Source: AP-15 sp963781215
GTDB lineage: Bacteria > Pseudomonadota > Alphaproteobacteria > ATCC43930 > CGMCC-115725
Assembly (NCBI GenBank): GCA_963781215.1
Contig: CAWAFE010000015.1
Location: 1 to 64,000, forward strand
Length of the DNA stretch: 64,000 nt
Direction: 5' to 3'
Made by a program: the position numbers and the translations under genes. The notes under the pieces are model-generated. The model made no database searches and was not told where the DNA came from. It saw only the letters and a list, made by a program, of their open reading frames with translations. Positions within the stretch are counted from its first letter, which is position 1. Each line of letters opens with the position of its first letter. Of this stretch, positions 8,102 through 17,347 are shown piece after piece.

Positions 8102-9757
8102 ATGAACGCCACTCTGACATTGATCGACCTCGCCGGACTAGTCGCTCTCCTGCTGTGGGGAGTGCACATGGTCCAGACCGGCATCCAGCGCGCTTTCGGG
8201 CCGCACCTGCGGCGCGTGCTCGGCGCCGCGCTCGGCAGCCGCGCCAAGGCATTTCTCGCCGGCCTCGGGATCACCGCGATATTGCAGAGCAGCACGGCGA
8301 CCGGGCTGATGATCACCGGCTTTGCCGCGGGCGGGCTGGTCGATCTGGTGCCGGGGATGGCGGCGATGCTGGGCGCCAATGTCGGCACGACCCTGATCGT
8401 CCAGCTGCTGTCGTTCGACATCTCGCGGGTGGCGCCGCTGTTTATCCTGATCGGCGTCATGATGTTCCGCCGCGGCACGGTCACGCGCACCCGCGACCTC
8501 GGCCGGGTCGCGATCGGCCTCGGGCTGATGCTGATCGCGCTGAGCCAGCTCCTGGTGATCCTGATCCCGTACGAAGACGTGCCGAGCCTGCGCCTGCTCT
8601 TGGGCGCCGTCGCCACGGTGCCGCTGATCGATGTGGTGCTGGCCGCGGCGCTGACGTGGGCGGCGCATTCGAGCGTCGCCGTCGTCCTCCTGATCATGTC
8701 CTTCGCCGCGCAGGGCGTGGTGCCGCCGCACGCCGCCTTCGCCCTCGTCCTCGGCGCCAATCTCGGCACTGCGCTGAACCCGCTTCTCGAATCCGCTTCG
8801 AACGGCGATCCCGCCGCCAAGCGCCTGCCGCTTGGCAATCTGTTGAACCGGCTGGCCGGGTGCGCCCTCGGGCTGGCGCTCCTCGGTTTCATCGGCCCTT
8901 GGCTGGTTTCCCTCGAGCCCAACTCCTCGCGCGCGGTGGCCGACTTCCATACCCTCTTCAACCTCGTCATGGCGGCGATGTTTTTCCCGGCGTTGCGCCC
9001 GTTGGCGCGGCTTCTCGGCTGGATGCTGCCGTCGCGCGCCGTCCCGGCCGACCCGTCGCGCCCGGTCTATCTCGACCAGGCGGCGACCGAAACGCCGGCG
9101 GTCGCGCTCACCGCCGCCTCGCGCGAGGCGCTGCGCATGGCCGATATTCTCGAATCGATGCTACACGCCGCCCTCGACGCGCTCGACCGCGGCGACCGCA
9201 AGCGTATCACCGAGACCAAGCGCCTCGATGATGTGCTCGATCGGCTGAACAGTGCGGTCAAGGCGTATCTGACCTCGCTCGACCACGAAACCCTCGACGC
9301 CGAGGACGACCGCCGGCTGTCGGAAATCCTCGCTTTCGTCACCAACCTCGAGCACGCCGGCGACATCCTTGAGCACGGCGTGATGGGCGGTGCCGCAAAG
9401 CGGCTTAAGCGCAATCTGGCGTTCTCGCCCGAGGGCCAGGTCGAGATCCGCGAGATGCTCCAGCGGCTGGCTACCAATTTGCGCACTGGCGCCGCGGTGT
9501 TCATGACCGACGATGCGCGGGCCGCGCGCGGGCTGCTCGGCGAGAAGGAGGTGTTCCGCGATCTCGAAATGCGCGCGACCGAGGCGCATTTCGCGCGGAT
9601 CCGCGCCGGGCGGGTCGAAAGCGTCGAGACCAGCGCGCTCCACCTCGACCTGTTGCGTGACCTCAAGCGGATCAACGCGCACCTCTCCGCCGCGGCCTAT
9701 CCGGTTCTCGAACGGCGCGGCGAGCTCCTGTCCAGCCGCCTCAAGCAGGAGGGGTGA
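8102..9757 (+). CDS. Na/Pi cotransporter family protein with C-terminal PhoU-like domain
   Basis: An inner-membrane protein of 551 residues. The N-terminal 310 residues hold two Na/Pi-cotransporter repeats, each with the QSSTATGLMITGFAA-type or SSVAVVLLIMSFAAQG-type motif and a GANLGT/GANVGT loop. The C-terminal 200 residues are soluble helices of the PhoU type (ADILESMLHAALDALDRGD onward). The family imports phosphate with sodium or modulates phosphate efflux. The start is ATG at 8102, preceded by GGGGAGGCGAGG. The 241-base gap to the divergent propeller gene holds a 9-base direct repeat (atcgcgcgc) that could be an operator. Confidence 0.88.
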   Translation: MNATLTLIDLAGLVALLLWGVHMVQTGIQRAFGPHLRRVLGAALGSRAKAFLAGLGITAILQSSTATGLMITGFAAGGLVDLVPGMAAMLGANVGTTLIVQLLSFDISRVAPLFILIGVMMFRRGTVTRTRDLGRVAIGLGLMLIALSQLLVILIPYEDVPSLRLLLGAVATVPLIDVVLAAALTWAAHSSVAVVLLIMSFAAQGVVPPHAAFALVLGANLGTALNPLLESASNGDPAAKRLPLGNLLNRLAGCALGLALLGFIGPWLVSLEPNSSRAVADFHTLFNLVMAAMFFPALRPLARLLGWMLPSRAVPADPSRPVYLDQAATETPAVALTAASREALRMADILESMLHAALDALDRGDRKRITETKRLDDVLDRLNSAVKAYLTSLDHETLDAEDDRRLSEILAFVTNLEHAGDILEHGVMGGAAKRLKRNLAFSPEGQVEIREMLQRLATNLRTGAAVFMTDDARAARGLLGEKEVFRDLEMRATEAHFARIRAGRVESVETSALHLDLLRDLKRINAHLSAAAYPVLERRGELLSSRLKQEG

Positions 9758-9910
9758 AGCCGTCCTTCCCGCCGCATCGGCCTCACCTGCCTCTGTCCAT
9801 AACCTCGCGCTGCCTCGAGCGGCAAAGTCGGGCGGGCGGAGCGCGTCGAGGCGCAGCGTGGTTAATGGTGCACCGCCGCATTGACGCCGATCAGGCTCGC
9901 CCATAAGGTC

Positions 9911-9962
9911 CGGTGCGGGACACGGCCCCCCAACGGGCCGCTTCTATTCTGAGAGGAATAGC
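9911..9962 (+). ncRNA. candidate serC leader RNA (RBS-sequestering hairpins)
   Basis: Directly upstream of serC lie two hairpins. The first pairs cggccc (9923-9928) with gggccg (9935-9940). The second pairs ctattc (9944-9949) with gaatag (9956-9961) and holds the ribosome-binding site gagagg in and next to its loop, one base before the ATG. A short conserved serC RNA motif is known upstream of serC-serA operons in Alphaproteobacteria. Location, gene context and shape all agree, but I could not align it to the published consensus. It would regulate translation or termination of serine synthesis. Confidence 0.55.
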
Positions 9963-11123
9963 ATGAAGAAGCCGAACCGGCGCCCGCGCAATCCGTGCTT
10001 TTCCTCCGGCCCGTGCGCCAAACGGCCCGGCTGGTCGCCGGGGGCGCTGGCCGACGCGCTGGTCGGGCGATCGCACCGGTCGGGGGTCGGCAAGGCGCGG
10101 ATCGTCGAGGCGGTCGATCTCTCGCGCACGATCCTCGGCGTCCCGGACGATTGGCGCGTCGGCATTGTCGCTGGCTCCGATACCGGCGCGATCGAGATCG
10201 CGATGTGGTCGCTTTTGGGCGCGCGCGGCGTCGACATGCTGGCCTGGGAGAATTTCGGCGAGGGTTGGGTCGCCGACGTGGCCCAATTGAGGCTCCCCAA
10301 CGTACGCGTGCTGCGGGCGCCCTACGGCAAGCTCCCCGACCTGTCGCAAGTCGATCCCGACCGCGATGTGGTCTTTCCGTGGAACGGCACCACCGCGGGG
10401 GTGCGGGTGCCGAATGGCGACTGGATCGCGGCCGATCGCCGAGGGCTTGCGATCTGCGATGCGACTTCGGCCGTCTTCGCGATGCGGCTGCCCTGGGACA
10501 AGCTCGATGTCGTCACCTGGTCGTGGCAAAAGGCGCTGGGCGGCGAGGCGGGTCACGGCATGCTGGCGCTGTCGCCGCGGGCGGTCGAGCGGCTGGAGAG
10601 CCACACGCCGCCATGGCCCATGCCCAAGCTCTTTCGGCTGACCGCGAAAGGCAAATTGATCGAAGGCGTCTTTCGCGGCGAGACGATCAACACGCCGTCG
10701 CTGCTCTGCGTCGAGGATGCGCTCGATTCCCTCAGATGGGCGCAATCGGTCGGCGGGCTCGACGGGCTGGTGGCGCGCTCGGAGCGAAATTTGGCGGCGC
10801 TTGCCAACTGGGCCGAGCAATCGGCCTGGGTCGAGTTTCTCGCCGAAGACCCGGCGACAATCTCCTGCACCTCACCGCAGTTCAGGATCGCCGATCCCTG
10901 GTTCACCGGCCTCTCCCCCGAAGAGCGCTTTGGGACAGTTCGGGCGATGACTCGGCGGCTCGAAGAGGAAGGTGCGGCGTACGACATAGCGAGCCACATC
11001 GCCTCGCCACCCGGCATCCGCATCTGGACTGGGGCCACGGTCGAGACGAGCGATGTCCAGGCGCTGATCCCGTGGCTCGATTGGGCCTGGGACGAGCAGC
11101 GCCGAGCCGCCAAGGCGGCCTAG
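9963..11123 (+). CDS. serC: phosphoserine aminotransferase
   Basis: A PLP enzyme that converts 3-phosphohydroxypyruvate to phosphoserine, the second step of serine synthesis; it may also serve pyridoxal phosphate synthesis. The 386 residues start KKPNRRPRNPCFSSGPCAKR, the substrate-binding opening of this family. The PLP lysine is in DVVTWSWQKALGGEAGHG, and NTPSLLCVEDAL follows. It belongs to the short alphaproteobacterial/archaeal-type SerC branch. It is 11 bases from serA, so the two form an operon behind the candidate serC leader. Confidence 0.93.
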   Translation: MKKPNRRPRNPCFSSGPCAKRPGWSPGALADALVGRSHRSGVGKARIVEAVDLSRTILGVPDDWRVGIVAGSDTGAIEIAMWSLLGARGVDMLAWENFGEGWVADVAQLRLPNVRVLRAPYGKLPDLSQVDPDRDVVFPWNGTTAGVRVPNGDWIAADRRGLAICDATSAVFAMRLPWDKLDVVTWSWQKALGGEAGHGMLALSPRAVERLESHTPPWPMPKLFRLTAKGKLIEGVFRGETINTPSLLCVEDALDSLRWAQSVGGLDGLVARSERNLAALANWAEQSAWVEFLAEDPATISCTSPQFRIADPWFTGLSPEERFGTVRAMTRRLEEEGAAYDIASHIASPPGIRIWTGATVETSDVQALIPWLDWAWDEQRRAAKAA

Positions 11124-11134
11124 AGGAAACGGTC

Positions 11135-12712
11135 ATGCCGAAAGTGCTGATTTCCGACGCCCTGAGCGCGCGCGCCGCCGAAATTCTCACCGCGCGCGGC
11201 ATCGAGGTCGACATGCTGCCCGGCATCGGGGCCGATGAGCTCAAAGAACGTATCGCGGGCTATGACGGGCTCGCCGTGCGCTCGGCGACCAAGGTCACCG
11301 CCGAGCTCTTGGCCGGCGCCCCGCGGCTCAAAGTCGTCGGCCGGGCCGGGATCGGCGTCGACAACATCGACGTGGCGGCCGCGACGCAGCGCGGCATCGT
11401 CGTCATGAACACACCCTACGGCAATTCGATCACCGCGGCCGAGCATGCAATCGCGCTGCTGTTCGCGCTGTGTCGGCAGATCCCTGCCGCCGACCGCTCA
11501 ACCCAGACCGGCAAATGGGAGAAATCGCGTTTCATGGGGGTCGAGCTGACCGGCAAGACGCTGGGCTTGATCGGCTGCGGCAATGTCGGCTCGAGCGTCG
11601 CCGAGCGCGCCCTGGGACTGCGGATGAAGGTCGTCGCCTACGACCCGTTCCTTTCGCCCGAGCGCGCCCTCGATCTCGGCGTCGAGAAGGTGCCGTTGGA
11701 CGAGCTCCTCGCCCGCGCTGATTTCGTGACCTTACACACCCCACTGACCGAGGCGACGCAAAACCTGGTCGACGCCGCGGCGATCGCCAAGATGAAGCGC
11801 GGGGTGCGGCTGATCAACTGCGCCCGCGGCGGTCTCGTCGTCGAAGCGGACCTCGCCGCCGCCCTCGACAGCGGCCATGTCGCCGGCGCTGCCATCGATG
11901 TCTTCGTCGAGGAGCCGGCGATCAAGAACCCGCTCTTCGGCCGCGACAATGTGGTCGCGACGCCGCATCTGGGTGCGGCCACGGCCGAGGCGCAAGAGAA
12001 CGTGGCGCTGCAGATCGCCGAGCAGATGGCCGATTTTCTGCTGACGGGTGCCGTCTCGAACGCGGTCAACACGCCATCGCTGACCGCCGAGGAGGCCCGG
12101 CGGATCAGCCCCTACATGAAACTCGCCGAGCAGCTCGGCAGCTTTGCCGGGCAGTTGACCGAAACCGGCATCGCCGCGGTCGCGGTCGAGTACGAGGGCG
12201 CCATCGCCGAGCTCAACGTCAAGCCCTTGACCTCGATCGTCCTGACCGGCCTTCTGTCGCCGCAGCTCGCGGCGGTCAACATGGTCAACGCGCCGGTGAT
12301 CTGCCGCGAGCGCGACATTCGCGTGAGCGAAACCCGCCGCCCAGAGCCGGTCGATTATCAGACGCTGATCCGGGTCGTCGTGACGACCGAACGGCGGCGA
12401 CGCGAGGTTGCCGGCACCTTGTTCGGCGGCGACAAGCCGCGCCTCGTCTCGGTCGAGGACATCGCGCTCGAAGCGGAACTCGGCGGCAACATGCTGTTTG
12501 TGCGCAATCTGGATAAGCCAGGCTTTGTCGGTGCGCTCGGCAACGCGCTCGGCGCCGCGGGGGTCAATATCGCCACCTTCCACCTCGGGCGGATCGCCCC
12601 GGGCCAGGGCGCCATCGCCCTCGTCGAGGTTGATCAGGCGCTGACCCCGGCGATCCTCGACACCGTCCGGGCCCTGCCCAATGTCGTCCAGGTCAAGGCA
12701 CTGCGCTTTTAG
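11135..12712 (+). CDS. serA: D-3-phosphoglycerate dehydrogenase
   Basis: First enzyme of serine synthesis, oxidising 3-phosphoglycerate with NAD. The 525 residues match the long form: a substrate and Rossmann domain with GLIGCGNVGSSVAERA, catalytic Arg in NCARGGLVVE, Glu in DVFVEEP and His in VATPHLGAATAEAQ. An intervening ASB domain follows, and a C-terminal ACT domain (MLFVRNLDKPGFVGALGNAL) that binds serine in feedback-regulated homologues. The ATG at 11135 follows the serC stop with GAGGAAA as ribosome-binding site. It is cotranscribed with serC. Confidence 0.95.
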   Translation: MPKVLISDALSARAAEILTARGIEVDMLPGIGADELKERIAGYDGLAVRSATKVTAELLAGAPRLKVVGRAGIGVDNIDVAAATQRGIVVMNTPYGNSITAAEHAIALLFALCRQIPAADRSTQTGKWEKSRFMGVELTGKTLGLIGCGNVGSSVAERALGLRMKVVAYDPFLSPERALDLGVEKVPLDELLARADFVTLHTPLTEATQNLVDAAAIAKMKRGVRLINCARGGLVVEADLAAALDSGHVAGAAIDVFVEEPAIKNPLFGRDNVVATPHLGAATAEAQENVALQIAEQMADFLLTGAVSNAVNTPSLTAEEARRISPYMKLAEQLGSFAGQLTETGIAAVAVEYEGAIAELNVKPLTSIVLTGLLSPQLAAVNMVNAPVICRERDIRVSETRRPEPVDYQTLIRVVVTTERRRREVAGTLFGGDKPRLVSVEDIALEAELGGNMLFVRNLDKPGFVGALGNALGAAGVNIATFHLGRIAPGQGAIALVEVDQALTPAILDTVRALPNVVQVKALRF

Positions 12713-12767
12713 GCAAGGGCCGCGCCGAGTAGCCGACAGCCTTGGGCAGGCGTAAACTCGGTCGGCC

Positions 12768-13940
12768 ATGAACGATGCTCCGCACCCGGCGCTGTTGCCG
12801 ACCGGTATGCACGACCTCCTGCCGCCGGAGGCCGAGCTCGAGGCATCGATCGTCTCGCAGTTGATGGCTACGTTGGCCGCGCACGGCTATCAGCGCGTCA
12901 AACCGCCGCTTGTCGAGTTCGAAGAGACATTGTTTTCCGGTGCCGGTGCGACCATGGCGACCGCCACCTTCCGAACGATGGACCCCGTTTCGCACCGTAT
13001 GATCGGCGTGCGCGCCGACATGACCCCGCAGATCGCGCGTATCGCGGCGACCCGTCTCGGCAACGCGCCGCGGCCGCTGCGCCTGTCCTATGCCGGCCAG
13101 GTGCTGCGGGTCAATGGCTCGGAAATTCGCCCCGAGCGTCAAATCGGCCAGGTCGGTGCCGAGCTGATCGGGGCGGCGGGCCAGGCGGCGGATGTCGAGG
13201 TGATCGCCGTCGCCGGCGAGGCGTTGACGGCGATCGGTGTGCCCCATCTCTCGGTGGACATCACGCTGCCGACCTTGGTGCCAGCTGTCGCCGAGGCCTA
13301 CGCCATCTCGGGCGCGCGGGCCGCGGCGCTGCGGGCCGCGCTCGACCACAAGGACGCCGCGGCGGTCGGCGCGGTCGCCGGCGACGCCGGGAAGGTGCTG
13401 GGCCGGCTGCTCGCCGCGGCGGGTCCGGCAGCGGCCGCGCTGATTGCGCTCGACCGGCTCGACCTGCCCGAACGGGCGAGCGCCGAGCGAGCGCGGCTCG
13501 GCGCCGTGCTCGACGGGCTCGCCACCGCCGCCCCTGACCTCAAGGTGACGGTCGACCCGGTCGAGAACCGTGGCTTCGAGTATCACAGCGGCATCAGCTT
13601 TACCTTTTTCGCCGGTCTTCCCATGGCTTCGAGCCCGTTCGGCGAGCTTGGCCGGGGCGGCCGTTATCTCGCTGGCGATCCGGCCGCACCGGATCCCGCG
13701 ACGGGCTTTACGCTCTATACAGATACGATCCTGCAAACCTTGCCGCAGGCCCCGCCCTCCCGGCGCGTGCTGCTTCCGATTGGCGCCGATCGCGGCAGAG
13801 CACGGCTATTGCGCGAGGATCGGTGGGTCACCGTCGCCGCGCTGGAGCCGGCTGGCGATTGGCGGGCAGAGGCGCGCCGCCTCGGCTGCGACCATGTGCT
13901 CGAAGACGGCAAGCCGGTGGCGCTCGGCCGGAGGAGGTGA
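12768..13940 (+). CDS. hisZ: ATP phosphoribosyltransferase regulatory subunit
   Basis: HisZ is a catalytically dead histidyl-tRNA-synthetase-like protein that pairs with the short HisG to start histidine synthesis. The 390 residues show the class II synthetase core: GMHDLLPPEAELEASI, VRADMTPQIARIAATRLG and the motif-3-like GRGGRYLAGD. They lack the anticodon-binding domain of a true HisRS. The first catalytic partner, hisG, is not in the window. The stop is three bases before the purA start, an arrangement common in Rhodospirillales. Confidence 0.9.
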   Translation: MNDAPHPALLPTGMHDLLPPEAELEASIVSQLMATLAAHGYQRVKPPLVEFEETLFSGAGATMATATFRTMDPVSHRMIGVRADMTPQIARIAATRLGNAPRPLRLSYAGQVLRVNGSEIRPERQIGQVGAELIGAAGQAADVEVIAVAGEALTAIGVPHLSVDITLPTLVPAVAEAYAISGARAAALRAALDHKDAAAVGAVAGDAGKVLGRLLAAAGPAAAALIALDRLDLPERASAERARLGAVLDGLATAAPDLKVTVDPVENRGFEYHSGISFTFFAGLPMASSPFGELGRGGRYLAGDPAAPDPATGFTLYTDTILQTLPQAPPSRRVLLPIGADRGRARLLREDRWVTVAALEPAGDWRAEARRLGCDHVLEDGKPVALGRRR

Positions 13941-13943
13941 GGC

Positions 13944-15236
13944 ATGGGCAATGTCGCTGTCGTCGGCGCCCAATGGGGCGATGAAGGCAAGGGTAAGATC
14001 GTCGACTGGCTGTCGGAGCGGGCCGATGTCGTCGTGCGCTTTCAGGGCGGGGCCAATGCCGGCCATACCCTGGTCGTCGGCAATGTCGAATACAAATTGA
14101 GCCTGCTGCCGTCGGGGGTCGTGCGCCCCGGCAAGCTGTCGATCATCGGCAACGGCGTCGTCGTCGATCCCTGGGCGCTCCTCGCCGAAATCGACACGAT
14201 GCGCGCGAAGGGGCTGGCGATCTCGCCCGACACGCTGCGCCTCGCCGATAACGCCGCACTGATCCTGCCGTCGCACGGCGCGCTCGAACGAGCCCGCGAG
14301 GAACGGCGAGGCGAGAAGAAAATCGGCACGACCGGACGCGGCATCGGCCCGGCCTACGAGGACAAGGTGGGGCGCCGCGCGGTGCGGGTGTGCGACCTCG
14401 CCGACCAGGCGGCGCTCGAAGACCGGGTGGACGAACTGTTATTGCATCACAACGCGCTGCTGCGCGGACTCGACGCGCCGGAGTTCGACCGCGCCGGGCT
14501 GCTTGCCGGGCTGCGCGAGATCGCGCCCAAGGTGTTGCCCTATGCCGCGCCGGTGTGGCGGCTGCTCGACGAGGCGCGCCGCGCGGGCCGCCGAATCCTG
14601 TTCGAGGGGGCGCAGGGTGCCATGCTCGACGTCGATCACGGCACCTACCCATTCGTCACCTCGTCGAACACTCTTGCCGGAGAGGCTGCCGCGGGGTCGG
14701 GGATCGCCCCCGGTGCTGTCGGCTTCGTGCTCGGCATCACCAAGGCCTACACGACGCGGGTCGGCGCCGGCCCGTTTCCGACCGAGCTGACCGATGTCAT
14801 CGGCGAGACTCTCGGCGACCGCGGCCGCGAATTCGGCACGGTGACCGGCCGGCGGCGGCGCTGCGGCTGGTTCGACGCGGTCGCGGTGCGGCAGGCGGTC
14901 AAGACCGGCGGCATCGACGGGATCGCGCTGACCAAGCTCGACGTGCTCGACGGCTTCGACGAGGTCAAGTTCTGCACCGCCTATCGCTGCGATGGCGAGG
15001 CCTATGACTATGTACCAGCCGGAATGACCACTCAGGCGAGGCTTGAGCCGGTCTACGAAACCGCCGAAGGTTGGCGCGAAAGCACCCGCGGCGCGCGCTC
15101 CTGGGCCGATTTGCCGGCGACAGCGATCAAGTACATCCGGCGGATCGAGGAGATGATCGGAGCACCCGTCGCCCTGTTATCGACGAGCCCGGAGCGCGAG
15201 GATACCGTGCTGGTGCACGACCCGTTCGCCGACTGA
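13944..15236 (+). CDS. purA: adenylosuccinate synthetase
   Basis: GTP-dependent ligase joining IMP and aspartate on the way to AMP. The 430-residue length is standard. Motifs include VVGAQWGDEGKGKIVDWLSE at the N-terminus with the catalytic Asp and P-loop, the GGANAGHTL histidine, GTTGRGIGPAYEDKVGRRAV, EGAQGAMLDVDHGTYPFVT and TGRRRRCGWFDAVA. A strong ribosome-binding site, GAGGAGG, overlaps the end of hisZ. The frame is intact. Confidence 0.96.
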   Translation: MGNVAVVGAQWGDEGKGKIVDWLSERADVVVRFQGGANAGHTLVVGNVEYKLSLLPSGVVRPGKLSIIGNGVVVDPWALLAEIDTMRAKGLAISPDTLRLADNAALILPSHGALERAREERRGEKKIGTTGRGIGPAYEDKVGRRAVRVCDLADQAALEDRVDELLLHHNALLRGLDAPEFDRAGLLAGLREIAPKVLPYAAPVWRLLDEARRAGRRILFEGAQGAMLDVDHGTYPFVTSSNTLAGEAAAGSGIAPGAVGFVLGITKAYTTRVGAGPFPTELTDVIGETLGDRGREFGTVTGRRRRCGWFDAVAVRQAVKTGGIDGIALTKLDVLDGFDEVKFCTAYRCDGEAYDYVPAGMTTQARLEPVYETAEGWRESTRGARSWADLPATAIKYIRRIEEMIGAPVALLSTSPEREDTVLVHDPFAD

Positions 15237-15255
15237 GGCGTCCTCACGCGGTCCG

Positions 15256-15939
15256 TCAGCGGACGCCGCGAGACTGGGTTGGTGCCGCCGGTCTCTCGCC
15301 GAGGCGGGCATGCTCGTCGATATAGCCGTCGACGTGGGTCGTGATCGTATCGAGGCGATCGGCGAAATAGTGGTCGGTGCCGGCGATCTTGCGAAAATCG
15401 ATTTTGATGTCGCGCTGGTGCGACAGCTTGGCGACCAGCTTCTGCACCAATTCGACCGGCACCACCGTATCCTGGTCGCCTTGCAAGATCAGGCCCGATG
15501 ACGGGCAGGGCGCCAGAAAAGTAAAATCATAGATGTTGGCGGGAGGCGCTATCGCGATGAACCGCTCGATCTCGGGCCGCCGCATCAGCAATTGCATCCC
15601 GATCCAGGCACCGAACGAAAAGCCCGCGACCCAGCAGAAGCCGGCGTTCGGGTTGTAGGTCTGCAGCCAATCGATGGCCGAGGCGGCGTCGGAAAGCTCG
15701 CCTTCGCCGCGGTCGAAGCTGCCCTGGCTGCGCCCGACCCCGCGAAAGTTGAAGCGCAAGGTCGAGAACCCGTGCCGCACGAAGCACTGGTACAAGGTGT
15801 AGACGACCTTGTTGTTCATCGTGCCGCCGTGCTGAGGATGCGGGTGCAACACCAGCGCCATCGGCGCCGCCGGAGAGCGGCTGTGGTAGTAGCGTCCCTC
15901 GATGCGGCCCTCCGGCCCATTGATGATCACGTCAGGCAT
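15256..15939 (-). CDS. alpha/beta hydrolase (COG2945-like)
   Basis: A 227-residue cytoplasmic alpha/beta hydrolase. The oxyanion-hole segment is LHPHPQHGGTMNN, the nucleophile elbow GFSFGAW carries the serine, an acidic residue appears in LILQGDQDTVVP and the histidine in GTDHYFADR. This set matches the COG2945 family of small hydrolases with unknown substrates. It converges with purA (19 bases between stops) and diverges from cysE. Confidence 0.85.
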   Translation of the reverse strand: MPDVIINGPEGRIEGRYYHSRSPAAPMALVLHPHPQHGGTMNNKVVYTLYQCFVRHGFSTLRFNFRGVGRSQGSFDRGEGELSDAASAIDWLQTYNPNAGFCWVAGFSFGAWIGMQLLMRRPEIERFIAIAPPANIYDFTFLAPCPSSGLILQGDQDTVVPVELVQKLVAKLSHQRDIKIDFRKIAGTDHYFADRLDTITTHVDGYIDEHARLGERPAAPTQSRGVR

Positions 15940-16013
15940 GTTCGATCCTGCTCAAATCCCATATCGCAGGTCGGAAACTCGTTGCCCCCCGGCTTGTCCC
16001 GCCACTGCAATTC

Positions 16014-16041
16014 TTGATCATTTTCGTCGGATAATTATATC
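16014..16041 (+). promoter_or_regulatory. candidate promoter upstream of cysE and the isc genes
   Basis: An AT-rich island in GC-rich DNA carries TTGATC (16014-16019) and, 16 bases later, TATATC (16036-16041). These are close to sigma-70-type -35 and -10 boxes. It lies 73 bases before the cysE start in the divergent gap with the hydrolase gene. It could drive cysE-iscR and the genes after them. This is a pattern match only. No IscR site was identified with confidence. Confidence 0.35.
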
Positions 16042-16113
16042 CTCGCCGACGGCGTCCGCGATGTGGCGCGACCCTGCGCCGCAGCCCACGACGAACTTAA
16101 TATAGTGATCGCG

Positions 16114-16860
16114 ATGCTTCTGAAAGACCTGCGCGCCGAAATCGACGCCACCCTCGCCCGCGATCCGGCCGCCCGCTCGCGGCTCGAAGTCGTGCTGTGC
16201 TACCCGGGCTTCCACGCTCTGCTGTTCCACCGCCTCGGCCATTGGCTGTGGCGGCATGGCTGGCTGCTCGCCGGCCGCTTCGTGTCGCATATCGGCAGGA
16301 TGCTCACCGGCATCGAAATCCATCCCGGGGCACGGATAGGCAAGCGCCTGTTTATCGACCACGGAATGGGCGTGGTGATCGGCGAGACCGCCGAGATCGG
16401 CGACGACTGCACGCTCTATCAGGGCGTAACGCTCGGCGGCACCTCGCTGACCCGCGGCGCAAAACGGCACCCGACGCTCGGCAATGGTGTCATCGTCAGC
16501 GTGCACGCACAGGTGCTTGGCCCGTTCCGGGTCGGGGACGGCGCCCGCATCGGCGCTCAGGCGGTGGTGCTGAGCGCGGTTCCGGATGGCGCCACGATGG
16601 TCGGCATCCCGGCAAAACCGGTCGCCCGCCGCGGCGCATCGAGCGAGGCGCGGCCGGTGTTTCAGCCTTATGCGCTGGGGCCCGAGATCCCCGACCCGAT
16701 CGCCCGAGCCCTCGGCGGCCTGCTCGACGAGGTTACCAGCCTGCGGGCGCGCCTGGCCGAGGTCGAGAAGGCCGGGGTGGTGCACGGCGGCTCGCCCACG
16801 ATCGACCTGCCGGAGCCGCAGCGCGGCAACGGCGCCGGCGAAAAAGAGTGCGTCTCCTGA
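16114..16860 (+). CDS. cysE: serine O-acetyltransferase
   Basis: Makes O-acetylserine from serine and acetyl-CoA, the carbon backbone for cysteine. The 248 residues have a short N-terminal helical part, then left-handed beta-helix hexapeptide repeats (IEIHPGARIGKRLFIDHGMG, VVIGETAEIGDDCTLYQGV) with the catalytic histidine in FIDHGMG, and GIPAKPVARR at the end of the helix. The ATG at 16114 was chosen, as the upstream extension has no family match. It lies 10 bases before iscR, linking cysteine supply to iron-sulfur assembly. Confidence 0.92.
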   Translation: MLLKDLRAEIDATLARDPAARSRLEVVLCYPGFHALLFHRLGHWLWRHGWLLAGRFVSHIGRMLTGIEIHPGARIGKRLFIDHGMGVVIGETAEIGDDCTLYQGVTLGGTSLTRGAKRHPTLGNGVIVSVHAQVLGPFRVGDGARIGAQAVVLSAVPDGATMVGIPAKPVARRGASSEARPVFQPYALGPEIPDPIARALGGLLDEVTSLRARLAEVEKAGVVHGGSPTIDLPEPQRGNGAGEKECVS

Positions 16861-16870
16861 GGATTCGATC

Positions 16871-17347
16871 ATGAGGTTGAGCACCAAGGGGCGCTATGCC
16901 GTGATGGCTATGGTCGACCTCGCCCACCACAGCGACGGCCACCCGGTTTCCCTGGCCGAGATCGCCGAGCGGCAGGAGATCTCGCTGTCCTACCTCGAAC
17001 AGCTGTTCGCCAAGCTGCGCCAAGGCGGGCTGGTCAAGAGCGTACGTGGCCCGGGCGGGGGCTATCTGCTCGCCCACAACGGGGCCGACACGCGGATCGC
17101 CGACATCATCCTCGCCGTCGACGAGCCGATCCGCGCGACGCGCTGCGCGCCCGGCGCACCGGTCGGCTGCCGCGGCAACCGCACACGCTGCCTGACGCAC
17201 GATCTGTGGGAAGAGCTGGGCAACCAGATCCACCTCTATCTGAGTTCGGTGTCGCTGGCCGATGTTTGCGAGCGCCGCGTGCTCGGCACCAGCGGCCGCC
17301 TCCACCGCGAAGCGTTTTCCGGCGCGGCGGCGACGGGAACGCCATGA
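16871..17347 (+). CDS. iscR: Rrf2-family iron-sulfur regulator (IscR-like)
   Basis: A 158-residue winged-helix repressor that senses iron-sulfur status and controls the isc genes. It starts MRLSTKGRYAVMAMVDLAHH, the Rrf2 signature. The recognition wing is SVRGPGGGYLLAH. Three cysteines in TRCAPGAPVGCRGNRTRCLT can bind a 2Fe-2S cluster as in IscR, with slightly longer spacing than the E. coli protein. The following HDLWEEL is also typical. Its stop overlaps the next start (ATGA), so it heads the isc operon and probably represses it. Confidence 0.88.
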   Translation: MRLSTKGRYAVMAMVDLAHHSDGHPVSLAEIAERQEISLSYLEQLFAKLRQGGLVKSVRGPGGGYLLAHNGADTRIADIILAVDEPIRATRCAPGAPVGCRGNRTRCLTHDLWEELGNQIHLYLSSVSLADVCERRVLGTSGRLHREAFSGAAATGTP

